DNA of 64,000 nt from Sphingorhabdus sp. (GTDB taxonomy: Bacteria; Pseudomonadota; Alphaproteobacteria; Sphingomonadales; Sphingomonadaceae): positions 92,839 to 156,838 of the forward strand of contig JANQNO010000009.1 of the NCBI GenBank assembly GCA_028279555.1, read 5' to 3'. The notes under the pieces are model-generated. The model saw nothing but the letters and a program-made list of their open reading frames with translations, was not told the origin of the DNA and did no database searches. The position numbers and the translations under genes were made by a program. This document shows positions 8,088 through 16,386 of this stretch, one piece after another. The stretch's first letter is position 1. Each line of letters starts with the position of its first letter.

Positions 8088-10055
8088 TTATCGGGCTTTG
8101 ATCAATTTGGCGCGCGGTTCAAATTGGCCCGCATCGGTCTTGCGCGTTTCCGATGCCGTAACCGGATGGCCCAGCAGGTAGCCCTGTACATGCGTTATCG
8201 GCAGTGCACGCAACAAATCGAGCTGCTCCTCATTCTCGACCATTTCGGCGGTCACACTTGCGCCGACAGCCTGGCACAGATGCAATACGCCTGTGAGCAG
8301 GTCGCGAGACTTTGCGCGGGTTGCAATGTCGCGGATCAGACTGCCGTCGAGCTTTATCCCGTCAAAATGCATCTCGCGCAAATAGCCTATCGAGGCATAG
8401 CCGGCACCAAAATCATCCAGCACAATGCGGACGCCGATATCCTGCAGCTTGGATAACACAGATTGCGCGGCGGCAGGATCGCCCAGCAGGGCCGTTTCGG
8501 TGACCTCTACGGCTAACCGGTTTGGGTTGAAGCTTTCCTGTTCGAGGATTTCTGGGATCAGCCGGTCTAGCCCAGAGGTGCCCAAACCGCTGCCAGAAAG
8601 GTTGAATGAGAGGGTGATGTCTTCATCCCACTCCTTTGCAGCAATAACTGCTTGCCGGAACAGGTGAATGGTCAACCTTGTTGCAAGGCCGTTGCGTTCC
8701 GCAGCCTCCACGAAATCTGACGGCAAGATGCTGCCAAGTTCAGGATGATCCCAGCGAGCCAGTGCCTCGAAGCCGGTAAGTCTGTTTGAGCGCAGGCCAA
8801 AAATCGGTTGATAGTGAAGTTCGATACCCTTCATCTGGCCGCGATCCGACAAGGCCTGCTCGATCATGGTCCGGCGCTGAACCCGCGCGGCCATTCGCCC
8901 TTCAAACACACTGATCGCGCTGCTGCTTCGTGCTTTCGCATCATATAGTGCAATATCGGCATGCTGCAGCAAGATCAGCGGGTCGTCCGGAATTTCTGAT
9001 TTGACCGCAATCCCGAGCGCTGCGCCCAACCGCAATTCATGCTCATCCAGCATTATCGGCTGTGCGATGGCTTTCAGAATCGCTTCTGCCTTCCGGTAGG
9101 TTTGATCGATATCTTTGGGGTTTCCAATGAGAATTGCGAATTCATCGCCGCCCAGCCGGGCAACCAGATCCTCCCGGCTCGCCGTTTCCTTCAGCCTGCG
9201 TCCTATCGTTGCAAGCAGCTTGTCTCCGGCAGCATGTCCGTAAGTGTCGTTGACCGGCTTGAATCCATTCATGTCGATCATGATGATCGCGGCTGTATGA
9301 TTGCTGGCCTCATCGCGCAGCGCATGCAATTTCTCGACGAGAGCCCTGCGGTTGGGAAGGCCGGTCAGCTGGTCCTGATGCGCCAGTTCGTTGGCATGTG
9401 CACGCTGCTTGACGATGCGGCTTCGTGAGGCAATGATCCGGTTCACTTGGTGGTATTGGCGCGAAACCATATAAACCACGACAATCACCAGCAGGACGAT
9501 GTTTCCGGCCATGGCTACAAGCATCGGATCGCCTGCCATGAACATGCCGATCGTGATATAGGAAGATCCGGAAATCATGATGGAATAGGCTGCTGCAGGA
9601 TGGCTGAGCAGGCAATAGGCACAGGCAATCATACTGAGAATAGCGAACAGCGGAATATATGGGGCATGACTTGGCGGCAGTACCGCCATTACCGACAGCG
9701 CCCAGACAGCCACCAGGAATGGCAGGACATTGGCCAGAATGACGTTGACGCGCAGCGCGCGCCTGATGGCATCGATTTCCCATTTATCGCTATGACCAGC
9801 GGACCGTCTGCGCCATTTGACCAGCCGGTATATCATGACCGGAATTGCCAATGCCGGGAAAGCCAGGCTCAGAAGCATACCAGCCTGATCCACGGTCGCG
9901 ATGGCCATGAACAGGCTGTTGACGATGACAATACCGTAGAAGATTGGAGCTTGCTGGCTGATCGTTCGAAACTGTTCGCGCGCAACTTCATCGCTGGCAG
10001 GAGCGAGCCCCAGCGCCGTTTTCCAACGCGCAAGCTTTTCGAAAATGTCGTGCAT
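8088..10055 (-). CDS. Membrane-bound c-di-GMP enzyme with GGDEF and EAL domains
   Basis: 655 residues from an ATG at 10055 (a TTG two codons earlier is possible). About six N-terminal hydrophobic segments (roughly residues 35-200) anchor the protein. The GGDEF domain has NGFKPVNDTYGHAAGD and an intact RLGGDEF motif. The EAL domain keeps the expected catalytic set: EAL in FEALARW, N in FNLSG, E in EVTE, DDFGAGYA, K in IKLD, and E in TAEMVE. Both synthesis and hydrolysis of c-di-GMP are therefore possible. It stands alone, convergent with the AHH gene. Confidence 0.93.
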   Translation of the reverse strand: MHDIFEKLARWKTALGLAPASDEVAREQFRTISQQAPIFYGIVIVNSLFMAIATVDQAGMLLSLAFPALAIPVMIYRLVKWRRRSAGHSDKWEIDAIRRALRVNVILANVLPFLVAVWALSVMAVLPPSHAPYIPLFAILSMIACAYCLLSHPAAAYSIMISGSSYITIGMFMAGDPMLVAMAGNIVLLVIVVVYMVSRQYHQVNRIIASRSRIVKQRAHANELAHQDQLTGLPNRRALVEKLHALRDEASNHTAAIIMIDMNGFKPVNDTYGHAAGDKLLATIGRRLKETASREDLVARLGGDEFAILIGNPKDIDQTYRKAEAILKAIAQPIMLDEHELRLGAALGIAVKSEIPDDPLILLQHADIALYDAKARSSSAISVFEGRMAARVQRRTMIEQALSDRGQMKGIELHYQPIFGLRSNRLTGFEALARWDHPELGSILPSDFVEAAERNGLATRLTIHLFRQAVIAAKEWDEDITLSFNLSGSGLGTSGLDRLIPEILEQESFNPNRLAVEVTETALLGDPAAAQSVLSKLQDIGVRIVLDDFGAGYASIGYLREMHFDGIKLDGSLIRDIATRAKSRDLLTGVLHLCQAVGASVTAEMVENEEQLDLLRALPITHVQGYLLGHPVTASETRKTDAGQFEPRAKLIKAR

Positions 10056-10108
10056 TTGCAAAGGGGTTTTAGGCCTGAGCTGTTAAAATATGCTGAAATA
10101 TCCGGGGC

Positions 10109-11008
10109 TCAGCGGCGTTTTACGCTTTTTGACAGGGATGAGCGGAATTTAACCAGGTCCGCCCTGCGGACGGCTGCTACAGCGCCTTTTTCCAGATCGG
10201 CTAGTTCAAAAGCGCCATAGCGGGTGCGGATCAGCCGGTTTACCTTGAGACCCAGATGTTCCAGCACGCGGCGGACCTCACGGTTTTTTCCTTCCGTCAG
10301 GGTCATTTCGATCCACTGGTTCGCTCCTGTCCGGCGCTCCAGATTGGCATCTATTTTTCCATAACGGATGCCACCAATGGTGATTCCATGCACAAGCTCT
10401 TCAAGCCGTTCCTGGCTGACGTTGCCAAGCGCGCGGGCCCTGTAGCTGCGTTCAACTCCCGTCGCAGGAAGCTCCATTAAGCGCTTGAATTCCCCATCAT
10501 TTGTGAGAAGCAGAAGGCCTTCGGTGTTATAGTCCAGCCGGCCGATAGGCATGAGCCGTGGCAGATCCTTTGGCAGTATATCGTAGATCGTTTTGCGCCC
10601 TTTGGGATCGCGCTCTGTGGTAAGGCATCCGGCCGGCTTGTTGAACAAATATAGCTTGGTCGGTTCGGGCTGGCTTACCGGTTTGCCATCGACCGTCACG
10701 CCGTGCAAAGATTTGAGCAAGGTTGCTGGCGTGTCCACTTTCTCGCCGCCGATTGCGATGCGCCCTTCGGCAATCATGCGCTCGACCTCGCGCCGCGAAG
10801 CGACGCCGGCACGCGCCAGCAATTTCGCGATCCGCTGTTCGCCGTCCTTTCGCTCAAGCGCACCCTTCGGACTTGAGGGCTTTTTCTTGGGGGCCGGTTT
10901 CGTTTGCTTCTGCTGTCCGGCAAACATGGTTTTCCTCGCCTTACTCTTGGCAGACCTGGACGGCGGGCGGGGTTTCGCTGCTTTGCGGGAGGAGGGTGGT
11001 CTGGCCAT
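10109..11008 (-). CDS. rluB: 23S rRNA pseudouridine synthase, RluB-like
   Basis: 299 residues from the ATG at 11008 (MARPPSSRK). A basic, low-complexity N-terminal tail of ~50 residues precedes an S4 RNA-binding domain (QRIAKLLARAGVASRREVERMIAEGR) and a RsuA/RluB catalytic domain with GRLDYNTEGLLLLTNDG, whose Asp is the catalytic residue, and EGKNREVRRVLEHLG. By family it would isomerise a uridine in 23S rRNA (U2605 in E. coli for RluB); RluE/RluF-type activity cannot be excluded. It diverges from the AmpG-like gene across a 92-base spacer. Confidence 0.88.
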   Translation of the reverse strand: MARPPSSRKAAKPRPPSRSAKSKARKTMFAGQQKQTKPAPKKKPSSPKGALERKDGEQRIAKLLARAGVASRREVERMIAEGRIAIGGEKVDTPATLLKSLHGVTVDGKPVSQPEPTKLYLFNKPAGCLTTERDPKGRKTIYDILPKDLPRLMPIGRLDYNTEGLLLLTNDGEFKRLMELPATGVERSYRARALGNVSQERLEELVHGITIGGIRYGKIDANLERRTGANQWIEMTLTEGKNREVRRVLEHLGLKVNRLIRTRYGAFELADLEKGAVAAVRRADLVKFRSSLSKSVKRR

Positions 11009-11100
11009 GCAACGGCTCATGGACCAGCAACATGCAAAAGTCACTGGCCATTCAGGAAAATGCCGCTAGTAAATCTGGTTACTCAAACCGGGAGGAAAAT

Positions 11101-12792
11101 ATGAGCGAAGCCTCGGCCGAGAAGCCCGGTTTTCGAAAACTGATCGCGTCGCTGGGTCAGCGCAAGACGGGGATCATGTTCGTTTTCGGCTTTTCGGCCG
11201 GTCTGCCCTACGCGCTTCTGCTCGGCACGCTCTACGCCTGGCTTTCCGATGCCAAGGTTGATCTTGAAACAATGGGCGTTTTTTCGCTCATTGGCCTCGC
11301 CTATGCGTTCAAATTCCTGTGGTCGCCGGTGGTCGACCGGCTGAAAATTCCGGGTTTGCACCGGCTTGGCAGGCGGAAAAGCTGGCTTATTCCTGCGCAA
11401 TTCCTGCTCGGTGTCATTTTCATAACGCTGGCGACGCTCAATCCGCAAACATCGCTGGGATGGTTCTCGCTGCTCGCCGGGTTGGGTGCCTTTGCATCGG
11501 CCACGCAAGACGTCGTGATCGATGCCTGGCGCGTCGATGTGGCCGACGAGGTGGCGACGGTAGAAATGCTCTCGACCGTCTATCAACTGGGCTACCGGAT
11601 TGCAGCGCTGGCAGGCGGCGCGTTGGCGCTGTTTTTGGCCGATGCCTACGACTGGCCCTTTGTCTATGCGCTGATGGGCTTCCTGATGCTGGCCGTTTCC
11701 TGCGTCACATTTTTTGCGCCGGACACAGAGGCGATGGACAAGATCGAGAAACGTGACGAACTGCGCGAGGCAGGATCGCTCAATCCCAAGCTTCGCGCAG
11801 CCGCGCTCGTAATTGTGGGGATTTTCTGGGGCTGGGCACTCATCACGGTGGGTGTTTTCATGGTCCAGTCTCTGGGCTCGGACCCCGACCAGCGCCCGGA
11901 TTCTGTTGCATTTATCCGCAATATGGGACCGCTGATCGTGATCGCGACAGTGATCGTGCCGTCGATCATCGCAGCAGTGCTGGAACATTGGCGGCGCAGC
12001 GGCAAATATGTGATTACGCAGGCCGTCGACGTTCAATCTGCGGGCGACAGGATTGTAGACCATGGCTACCGCGCCCTGCTGCTTCCGCTGACCGACATAA
12101 TGGGCCGCCTGGGATGGGCCGCAATTTTGGTGTTGGCGCTGGTTCTGAGCTACCGGATCACCGACAATATCTGGGGAAGCTTCGCTTATCCATTTTATCT
12201 GGATGAACTGCAATATACCAAGAGCGAGGTTGCCGTGGCGTCGAAATTCTTTGGTGTCGGGATGACCATGCTGGGAATTGCGCTGGGGGGTGTGCTCTTC
12301 ACCTATATCGGGCGCATGGCGACATTGTTTGCCGGCGCAGTTACGGCAGCGGCCAGTAACCTGCTCTATGCCGAATTGGCCGCCGGCGGAGCGGGCATCG
12401 ATATTGTCGCCAAATATTCGGGCTTCGGCTGGCTTGTCGGGCTTTTTGGGGCAGATGACCGGATGGCCAGACTGATGCTGGCGATTACCGGCGAAAATCT
12501 TGCAGGCGGTCTCGCAGGGGCGGCCTTTGTTGCCTATCTGTCGGCGATAACGAGCCAGCGCTACTCGGCCGTGCAATATGCGTTGCTCTCCTCGCTGACT
12601 TTCCTTGTCGGGACGCTTGGGCGCGGCGCGCTGGGCGAAATGATCAAGCAGCAGGGCTACTACACCGTGTTCCTGTTTACCGCCGCAATAGGGCTGCTCG
12701 CAGTTGTGCTGGTCGGTTTCGAATGGATCCGCCAGTCGCGAGCGGGAATAGCAGATGCGCAGCCCAAGGATCTTGTAGCAGACCCTGCCTAA
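11101..12792 (+). CDS. ampG: AmpG-like muropeptide/MFS permease
   Basis: 563 residues from an ATG at 11101 behind a strong GGAGGAAAAT. The N-terminus has GFSAGLPYALLLGTLYAWLSD and FLWSPVVDR, typical of AmpG, the inner-membrane importer of anhydro-muropeptides for peptidoglycan recycling. Twelve or more membrane segments are expected. A long inserted segment (about residues 215-340, including LEHWRRSGKYVITQAVDV) makes it larger than E. coli AmpG (491 residues). The stop overlaps the stop of convergent folC by four bases. Confidence 0.85.
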   Translation: MSEASAEKPGFRKLIASLGQRKTGIMFVFGFSAGLPYALLLGTLYAWLSDAKVDLETMGVFSLIGLAYAFKFLWSPVVDRLKIPGLHRLGRRKSWLIPAQFLLGVIFITLATLNPQTSLGWFSLLAGLGAFASATQDVVIDAWRVDVADEVATVEMLSTVYQLGYRIAALAGGALALFLADAYDWPFVYALMGFLMLAVSCVTFFAPDTEAMDKIEKRDELREAGSLNPKLRAAALVIVGIFWGWALITVGVFMVQSLGSDPDQRPDSVAFIRNMGPLIVIATVIVPSIIAAVLEHWRRSGKYVITQAVDVQSAGDRIVDHGYRALLLPLTDIMGRLGWAAILVLALVLSYRITDNIWGSFAYPFYLDELQYTKSEVAVASKFFGVGMTMLGIALGGVLFTYIGRMATLFAGAVTAAASNLLYAELAAGGAGIDIVAKYSGFGWLVGLFGADDRMARLMLAITGENLAGGLAGAAFVAYLSAITSQRYSAVQYALLSSLTFLVGTLGRGALGEMIKQQGYYTVFLFTAAIGLLAVVLVGFEWIRQSRAGIADAQPKDLVADPA

Positions 12793-14114
12793 TCCGGCAT
12801 TTGTTCATTGATCCTCAGCACGTCTCCGGCGAGATAGAGCGACCCCGCGATCAATATCTCGTCACCGCGCCCCGGCGTTAGCGATGCAATCGCGGCTTGC
12901 ACGTCGGTAGCATCCGAAACGGACAATGCGCCGGCGACCTCCCGGAATTTCCCGGCATCATGGGCTGCATGCCCATCGACCGGAACGACAGTGATGCTGG
13001 CGATCTTGCTCCATAAAGGCGCAAGGATGGCCTCAGGATCCTTGTTGGAAAGCATGCCGATCACCAGATGAAGGCTGCGCGCCGGCCGATCTTCAAAATG
13101 TGCCGCGATGGCTTCGCCGGCTTGGCGGTTATGCCCGCCATCCAGCCAGATTTCCGTATCCGGCAGCAGCGTCGTCAGCGGCCCCACCGCCAGCTTTTGG
13201 AGCCGTGCCGGCCAGTTCGCCCACTCCATGGCGGCGGCGAGCGCGCTTTCGGGCACGTCGATGGCGTCCTGGTGCCGCAGCATCGCGATGGCGAGTGTGC
13301 CATTGTCGGCCTGATGCGCGCCGGGCATGCGTGGCAGCGGCAGCGTCAATTTCCCATTCGCGTCGCTATAGTGCAGCCTGCCTTGATAGATCGCTGTGTT
13401 CCAAGCGTCGCCGCGATCGATGAGCCGCGCGCCAGCGGCCATCGCCTGATTGGCGATTTGCAGCTGCATCGACGGCGCATAAGTCTGGCAGATCAGAGGC
13501 ACGCCTGCCTTTGCAATCCCGGCTTTTTCCCATGCTATCCGGTCGAGCGGGGCTTCGGGTACATTCTCCTCCGGCGAGAGCAGAAAGGCCTCATGATCGA
13601 TGCCTAGCGAGGCGATACCGCACACGGCGGGCTGCCGCACAAGATTGGTCGCATCGAGCCGCCCGCCAAGGCCTACTTCGATGATGCAGGCATCCGCTGG
13701 CGTCCGGGCGAAGGCGAGGAAGGCCGCCGCCGTCGTCGCTTCGAAAAAGCTGACATTCATGCCGTCGGCGACATCGAGCGCTTCCTCGAGCAGCCGGGCA
13801 AGTGCAGCATCCTCGATCAGCTGTCCGGCGAGCCGAATGCGCTCATTGAAGCGCACCAGATGCGGGCTTGTATAGACATGGCAGGTGAGGCCCGCGGCCT
13901 CGATAGCCGCGCGCAAAAAGGCGCAGGTCGAGCCCTTGCCGTTGGTTCCGGCCACATGGAAGACGGGCGGGAGCGAGCCCTGCGGATCGCCCAGCCGTTT
14001 GCAAAGCGCGGCAATACGCTCGAGGCCCAGCACGTCGCGCCCCGGCGACAGCACCGCAAGCCGGTCAAGCTGCGCCTGCACTTGCGGGCTATCGGAAATC
14101 GCGTGATCGGGCAT
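12789..14114 (-). CDS. folC: Bifunctional dihydrofolate/folylpolyglutamate synthase FolC
   Basis: 441 residues of the Mur-ligase fold. The ATP-binding loop HVAGTNGKGST is at about residues 53-63, and TSPHLVRFNERIR and the FFEATTAAAFLAF segment are typical of FolC. It adds glutamate to dihydropteroate and folates. In many alphaproteobacteria folC follows accD; here a 366-bp palindrome-bounded unit with a GIY-YIG gene lies between them, so co-transcription may be weakened. Confidence 0.93.
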   Translation of the reverse strand: MPDHAISDSPQVQAQLDRLAVLSPGRDVLGLERIAALCKRLGDPQGSLPPVFHVAGTNGKGSTCAFLRAAIEAAGLTCHVYTSPHLVRFNERIRLAGQLIEDAALARLLEEALDVADGMNVSFFEATTAAAFLAFARTPADACIIEVGLGGRLDATNLVRQPAVCGIASLGIDHEAFLLSPEENVPEAPLDRIAWEKAGIAKAGVPLICQTYAPSMQLQIANQAMAAGARLIDRGDAWNTAIYQGRLHYSDANGKLTLPLPRMPGAHQADNGTLAIAMLRHQDAIDVPESALAAAMEWANWPARLQKLAVGPLTTLLPDTEIWLDGGHNRQAGEAIAAHFEDRPARSLHLVIGMLSNKDPEAILAPLWSKIASITVVPVDGHAAHDAGKFREVAGALSVSDATDVQAAIASLTPGRGDEILIAGSLYLAGDVLRINEQMPD

Positions 14115-14138
14115 TGAATCTCAATTTTCTCTCAATGT

Positions 14139-14168
14139 GTCATCCCCGACTTGATCGGGGATCCAAGG
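14139..14168 (+). repeat. Palindrome family B, copy B1
   Basis: Hairpin with stem ATCCCCGA / TCGGGGAT (14142-14149 and 14155-14162) and loop CTTGA, inside the ~30-base unit GTC...CCAAGG. It forms the left end of the first 366-bp unit and follows the folC start on the opposite strand. Confidence 0.85.
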
Positions 14169-14174
14169 GCTGAT

Positions 14175-14468
14175 TTATCGGTTTAGATCGAGATAAAGAT
14201 CACGCCAATCCGGGTTATTTCCCTCAATCAGGTCGAATTTCCATGTCCGGTTCCATCTCTTCAACCGCTTTTCCCGAGCAATTGCCTCATTCACATCGGA
14301 ATGCTCTTCGTAATACACCAAACGCGTCAGGCCATATCTTTTCGAGAATCCGGGGACCAGTTTTTCACTATGCTCGAAGACTCTGCGCGCCAGATCATTG
14401 GTCATTCCGAAATAGAATGTGCCGCGTTTCTGATTGGTCAAAATATATACGTGATAGCATTTTGACAT
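14175..14468 (-). CDS. GIY-YIG nuclease domain protein, copy 1
   Basis: 97 residues from ATG 14468; an earlier in-frame ATG at 14492 would translate the palindrome and is unlikely. It is a single small GIY-YIG domain: YHVYILTNQKRGTFYFGMTNDLARR supplies the GIY (here VYI) and YIG (here YFG) strands and the conserved Arg; EH and REKRLKRW follow. The copy at 19237 has VYI and YVG. By my count the two proteins agree at 76 of 97 positions with no gaps. Proteins of this group (URI/UPF0213-like) are predicted DNA nucleases of unknown role. Both copies lie within palindrome-bounded 366-bp units. Confidence 0.88.
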   Translation of the reverse strand: MSKCYHVYILTNQKRGTFYFGMTNDLARRVFEHSEKLVPGFSKRYGLTRLVYYEEHSDVNEAIAREKRLKRWNRTWKFDLIEGNNPDWRDLYLDLNR

Positions 14469-14474
14469 GATGAT

Positions 14475-14504
14475 CCATGGACCCCCGATCAAGTCGGGGG
14501 TGAC
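14475..14504 (-). repeat. Palindrome family B, copy B2
   Basis: Hairpin ACCCCCGA / TCGGGGGT (14481-14501) with loop TCAAG, in inverted orientation relative to B1. It forms the right end of the first 366-bp unit, directly upstream of the GIY-YIG start, and is 17 bases from the accD stop. Confidence 0.85.
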
Positions 14505-14521
14505 AGTTGTTTCTGACTACA

Positions 14522-15379
14522 TCAAGCCGCCTTCTTCCGGCCTGCCATCAGATAATCGATCAGGCTGGCGAGGGTATTCTTGAGCTCGAAGCGAGGCACA
14601 ATCATGTCGAGCATGCCGTGCTCCAGATAATATTCGCTGGTCTGGAAATCGTCGGGCAGTTTCTCGCGGATCGTCTGTTCGATAACCCGGCGTCCGGTGA
14701 AAGCCAGCGTTGCACCGGGTTCGGCAATCTGAATATCGCCCAATTGCGCGTAGGCCGCCATTACGCCGCCGGATGTCGGGTCGGTGAGGACAACGATGTA
14801 AGGCAGGCCTGCTTCCTTGAGCATCTGGACCGCAACCGTGGTGCGCGGCATCTGCATGAGAGAGAGCGTGCTTTCCTGCATTCTCGCGCCGCCCGATGCC
14901 GTAAAGACGATATAGGGGCATTTGGCGCGGATGGCGGTCTTGGCTGCTTCCACGAATGCTTCGCCCACCGCCATACCCATCGAGCCGCCCATAAAGGCAA
15001 AGTCCTGCACGCTGACGACCGCCATATGGCCGCCGATCTTGCCGCGCGCGCTCTGCATCGCATCATATTCGCCCGTGTTGCCGCGCGCGGCCTTCAGCCG
15101 GTCCGTATATTTCTTGCTGTCCCTGAATTTGAGCGGGTCTTCCTTTACCTCCGGCGCGGGCAGGTCTTTCCATTCGCCATCGTCGAACAGCGCCTCGAAG
15201 CGGGCCTGCGCGCCGACCCGTCCATGATGGCCGCATTTCGGGCAAATCGACTGGTTTTCCTCATACTCTTTGAGGAAGATCATGCTCTCGCAATTCTCGC
15301 ATTTGTGCCAGAGCGTCTCCGCCGTCTCGCGCTTGGTAATGAAGGGGATGGCATTGCGGACGCGGTTGACCCAGTTCAT
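14522..15379 (-). CDS. accD: Acetyl-CoA carboxylase carboxyltransferase beta subunit
   Basis: 285 residues, the normal length. An N-terminal zinc finger has C27-x2-C30 and C46-x2-C49; the crotonase-like core has [20 protein letters not shown] and [10 protein letters not shown]. With AccA it transfers CO2 from carboxybiotin to acetyl-CoA, the first step of fatty-acid synthesis. It lies downstream of trpA as in related genomes but is separated from it by a palindromic doublet (15404-15477), and from folC by the GIY-YIG unit. Confidence 0.96.
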   Translation of the reverse strand: MNWVNRVRNAIPFITKRETAETLWHKCENCESMIFLKEYEENQSICPKCGHHGRVGAQARFEALFDDGEWKDLPAPEVKEDPLKFRDSKKYTDRLKAARGNTGEYDAMQSARGKIGGHMAVVSVQDFAFMGGSMGMAVGEAFVEAAKTAIRAKCPYIVFTASGGARMQESTLSLMQMPRTTVAVQMLKEAGLPYIVVLTDPTSGGVMAAYAQLGDIQIAEPGATLAFTGRRVIEQTIREKLPDDFQTSEYYLEHGMLDMIVPRFELKNTLASLIDYLMAGRKKAA

Positions 15380-15403
15380 ATTCTTGTCCCGTTTCTTTTC
15401 AAA

Positions 15404-15477
15404 GTCATCCCCGCCTTGAGCGGGGATCCATAAACCAGACTGTCAGACCATGGACCCCCGATCAAGTCGGGGGTGAC
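15404..15477. repeat. Family B inverted doublet (B3-B4) without a gene
   Basis: B3 (15404-15430) has stem ATCCCCGC / GCGGGGAT with loop CTTGA; B4 (15448-15477) has stem ACCCCCGA / TCGGGGGT with loop TCAAG and is inverted relative to B3. Only about 17 bases separate them. The arrangement equals the two ends of the 366-bp GIY-YIG unit with the gene removed, and resembles a REP doublet (REPIN). It fills the trpA-accD spacer and could fold into one long hairpin in the transcript. Confidence 0.8.
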
Positions 15478-15496
15478 AATTTATTGTATGACTGAG

Positions 15497-16288
15497 CTAC
15501 TCCCGTGCCCCGGCAATAGCGGCCTTGAGCTCGGCCACATAGTCTTTCACCGCGCCAGCCGCATCGACGCCATGCTTTGCAATAATGTCGACAATCGCGC
15601 TGCCGACCACCACACCATCGGCGACTTTGGCAATATCTGCGGCCTGCTGCGCTGTCCGCACGCCAAAACCTACCGCGACAGGCAGGTCGGTGGTTTCCTT
15701 GAAACGCTTGACCGCCTCCTCGATGCTGGCCTGTGCGGCCTGCTGCTGTCCGGTGATGCCAGCGACGCTGACATAATAGAGAAAGCCCGATGCGCCCTCC
15801 AGGATCTTGGGAAGCCGCCCTGCATCGCTTGTTGGCGTGGCGAGCCGGATCAGGTCGATCCCAGCGCCGCGCAGCGCCGGGCCTAGCGCAGCATCCTCTT
15901 CGGGCGGCAGATCGACGCAGATCACGCCGTCGACGCCTGCTTTGTTGCATTCCGATGCGAACCAGTCTGCCCCGCGTATCGTCATCGGGTTGGCATAGCC
16001 CATCAGCACGAGCGGAGTTTGCGGGTGACGCGTGCGGAAATCGGCGGCGATTTTGAAGATATCGCTCGTTTTGATCCCGCCCCCCAGCGCGCGGATGTTG
16101 GCCGCCTGGATCGCCGGGCCATCGGCCATCGGATCCGTGAAGGGCATCCCCAGCTCGATCACATCCGCACCGCCCTCGACCAGCGCATCGAGGATGGCTG
16201 GCGTGCTCGCCACATCGGGATCACCGGCGGTCACAAAGGTGACGAAGGCGGCTTGTCGCTTGGCGAAGGCTTCGGAGAGGCGGGTCAT
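15497..16288 (-). CDS. trpA: Tryptophan synthase alpha chain
   Basis: 263 residues, a full TIM barrel. The catalytic residues are visible: E45 in VIELGMPF and D56 in DPMADGP, in the family signature. It cleaves indole-3-glycerol phosphate to indole and passes indole to TrpB. It follows trpB on the same strand after 98 bases that contain a palindromic element (family C). Confidence 0.96.
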   Translation of the reverse strand: MTRLSEAFAKRQAAFVTFVTAGDPDVASTPAILDALVEGGADVIELGMPFTDPMADGPAIQAANIRALGGGIKTSDIFKIAADFRTRHPQTPLVLMGYANPMTIRGADWFASECNKAGVDGVICVDLPPEEDAALGPALRGAGIDLIRLATPTSDAGRLPKILEGASGFLYYVSVAGITGQQQAAQASIEEAVKRFKETTDLPVAVGFGVRTAQQAADIAKVADGVVVGSAIVDIIAKHGVDAAGAVKDYVAELKAAIAGARE

Positions 16289-16292
16289 ACTA

Positions 16293-16360
16293 CGCCCCTC
16301 TCAGCTGCGACTAGGTGGCAAGCCACCAAGTTTCGCGTCTCTCCCCTGAAGGGGAGAGAG
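16293..16360. repeat. Palindrome family C in the trpB-trpA spacer
   Basis: A hairpin CTCTCCCCT-GA-AGGGGAGAG (16339-16358) is preceded by GCTGCGACTAG (16304-16314) and a second small stem GGTGG/CCACC (16315-16327). The same 11-mer, a differently sequenced but paired small stem, and the same large hairpin occur inside truB at 43213-43269. It occupies almost the whole trpB-trpA spacer. The TTTTTT after it is on the plus strand, opposite to trp transcription. Confidence 0.75.
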
Positions 16361-16386
16361 TTTTTTGGAAGCGATTGAAAGGCGAG

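Larger units (their letters stand above)
14139..14504. mobile_element. 366-bp unit with terminal inverted palindromes and a GIY-YIG gene, copy 1
   Basis: The left end reads GTCATCCCCGACTTGATC and the right end is the reverse complement of GTCACCCCCGACTTGATC, each being itself a hairpin (8-bp stem, 5-base loop CTTGA/TCAAG). The GIY-YIG gene lies between, ending 36 bases inside the left end. A second unit of exactly the same length and gene position is at 19201-19566. No obvious target-site duplication flanks it. I infer a mobile or once-mobile unit from the paired copies; movement itself is not shown. Confidence 0.65.

Noticed and set aside
11083..12576. 497-codon open frame antisense to ampG
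   Set aside because: Rich in His, Arg and Gln as expected from antisense of a membrane protein gene; no domain seen.
14131..14512. Target-site duplication around the first GIY-YIG unit
   Set aside because: The bases on the two sides (CTCAATGT and AGTTGTTT) do not match; the second unit likewise shows no convincing duplication.
16361..16366. T-run after the family C hairpin as a terminator
   Set aside because: It would terminate plus-strand transcription, but trpB and trpA are on the minus strand, so it is probably part of the repeat context.
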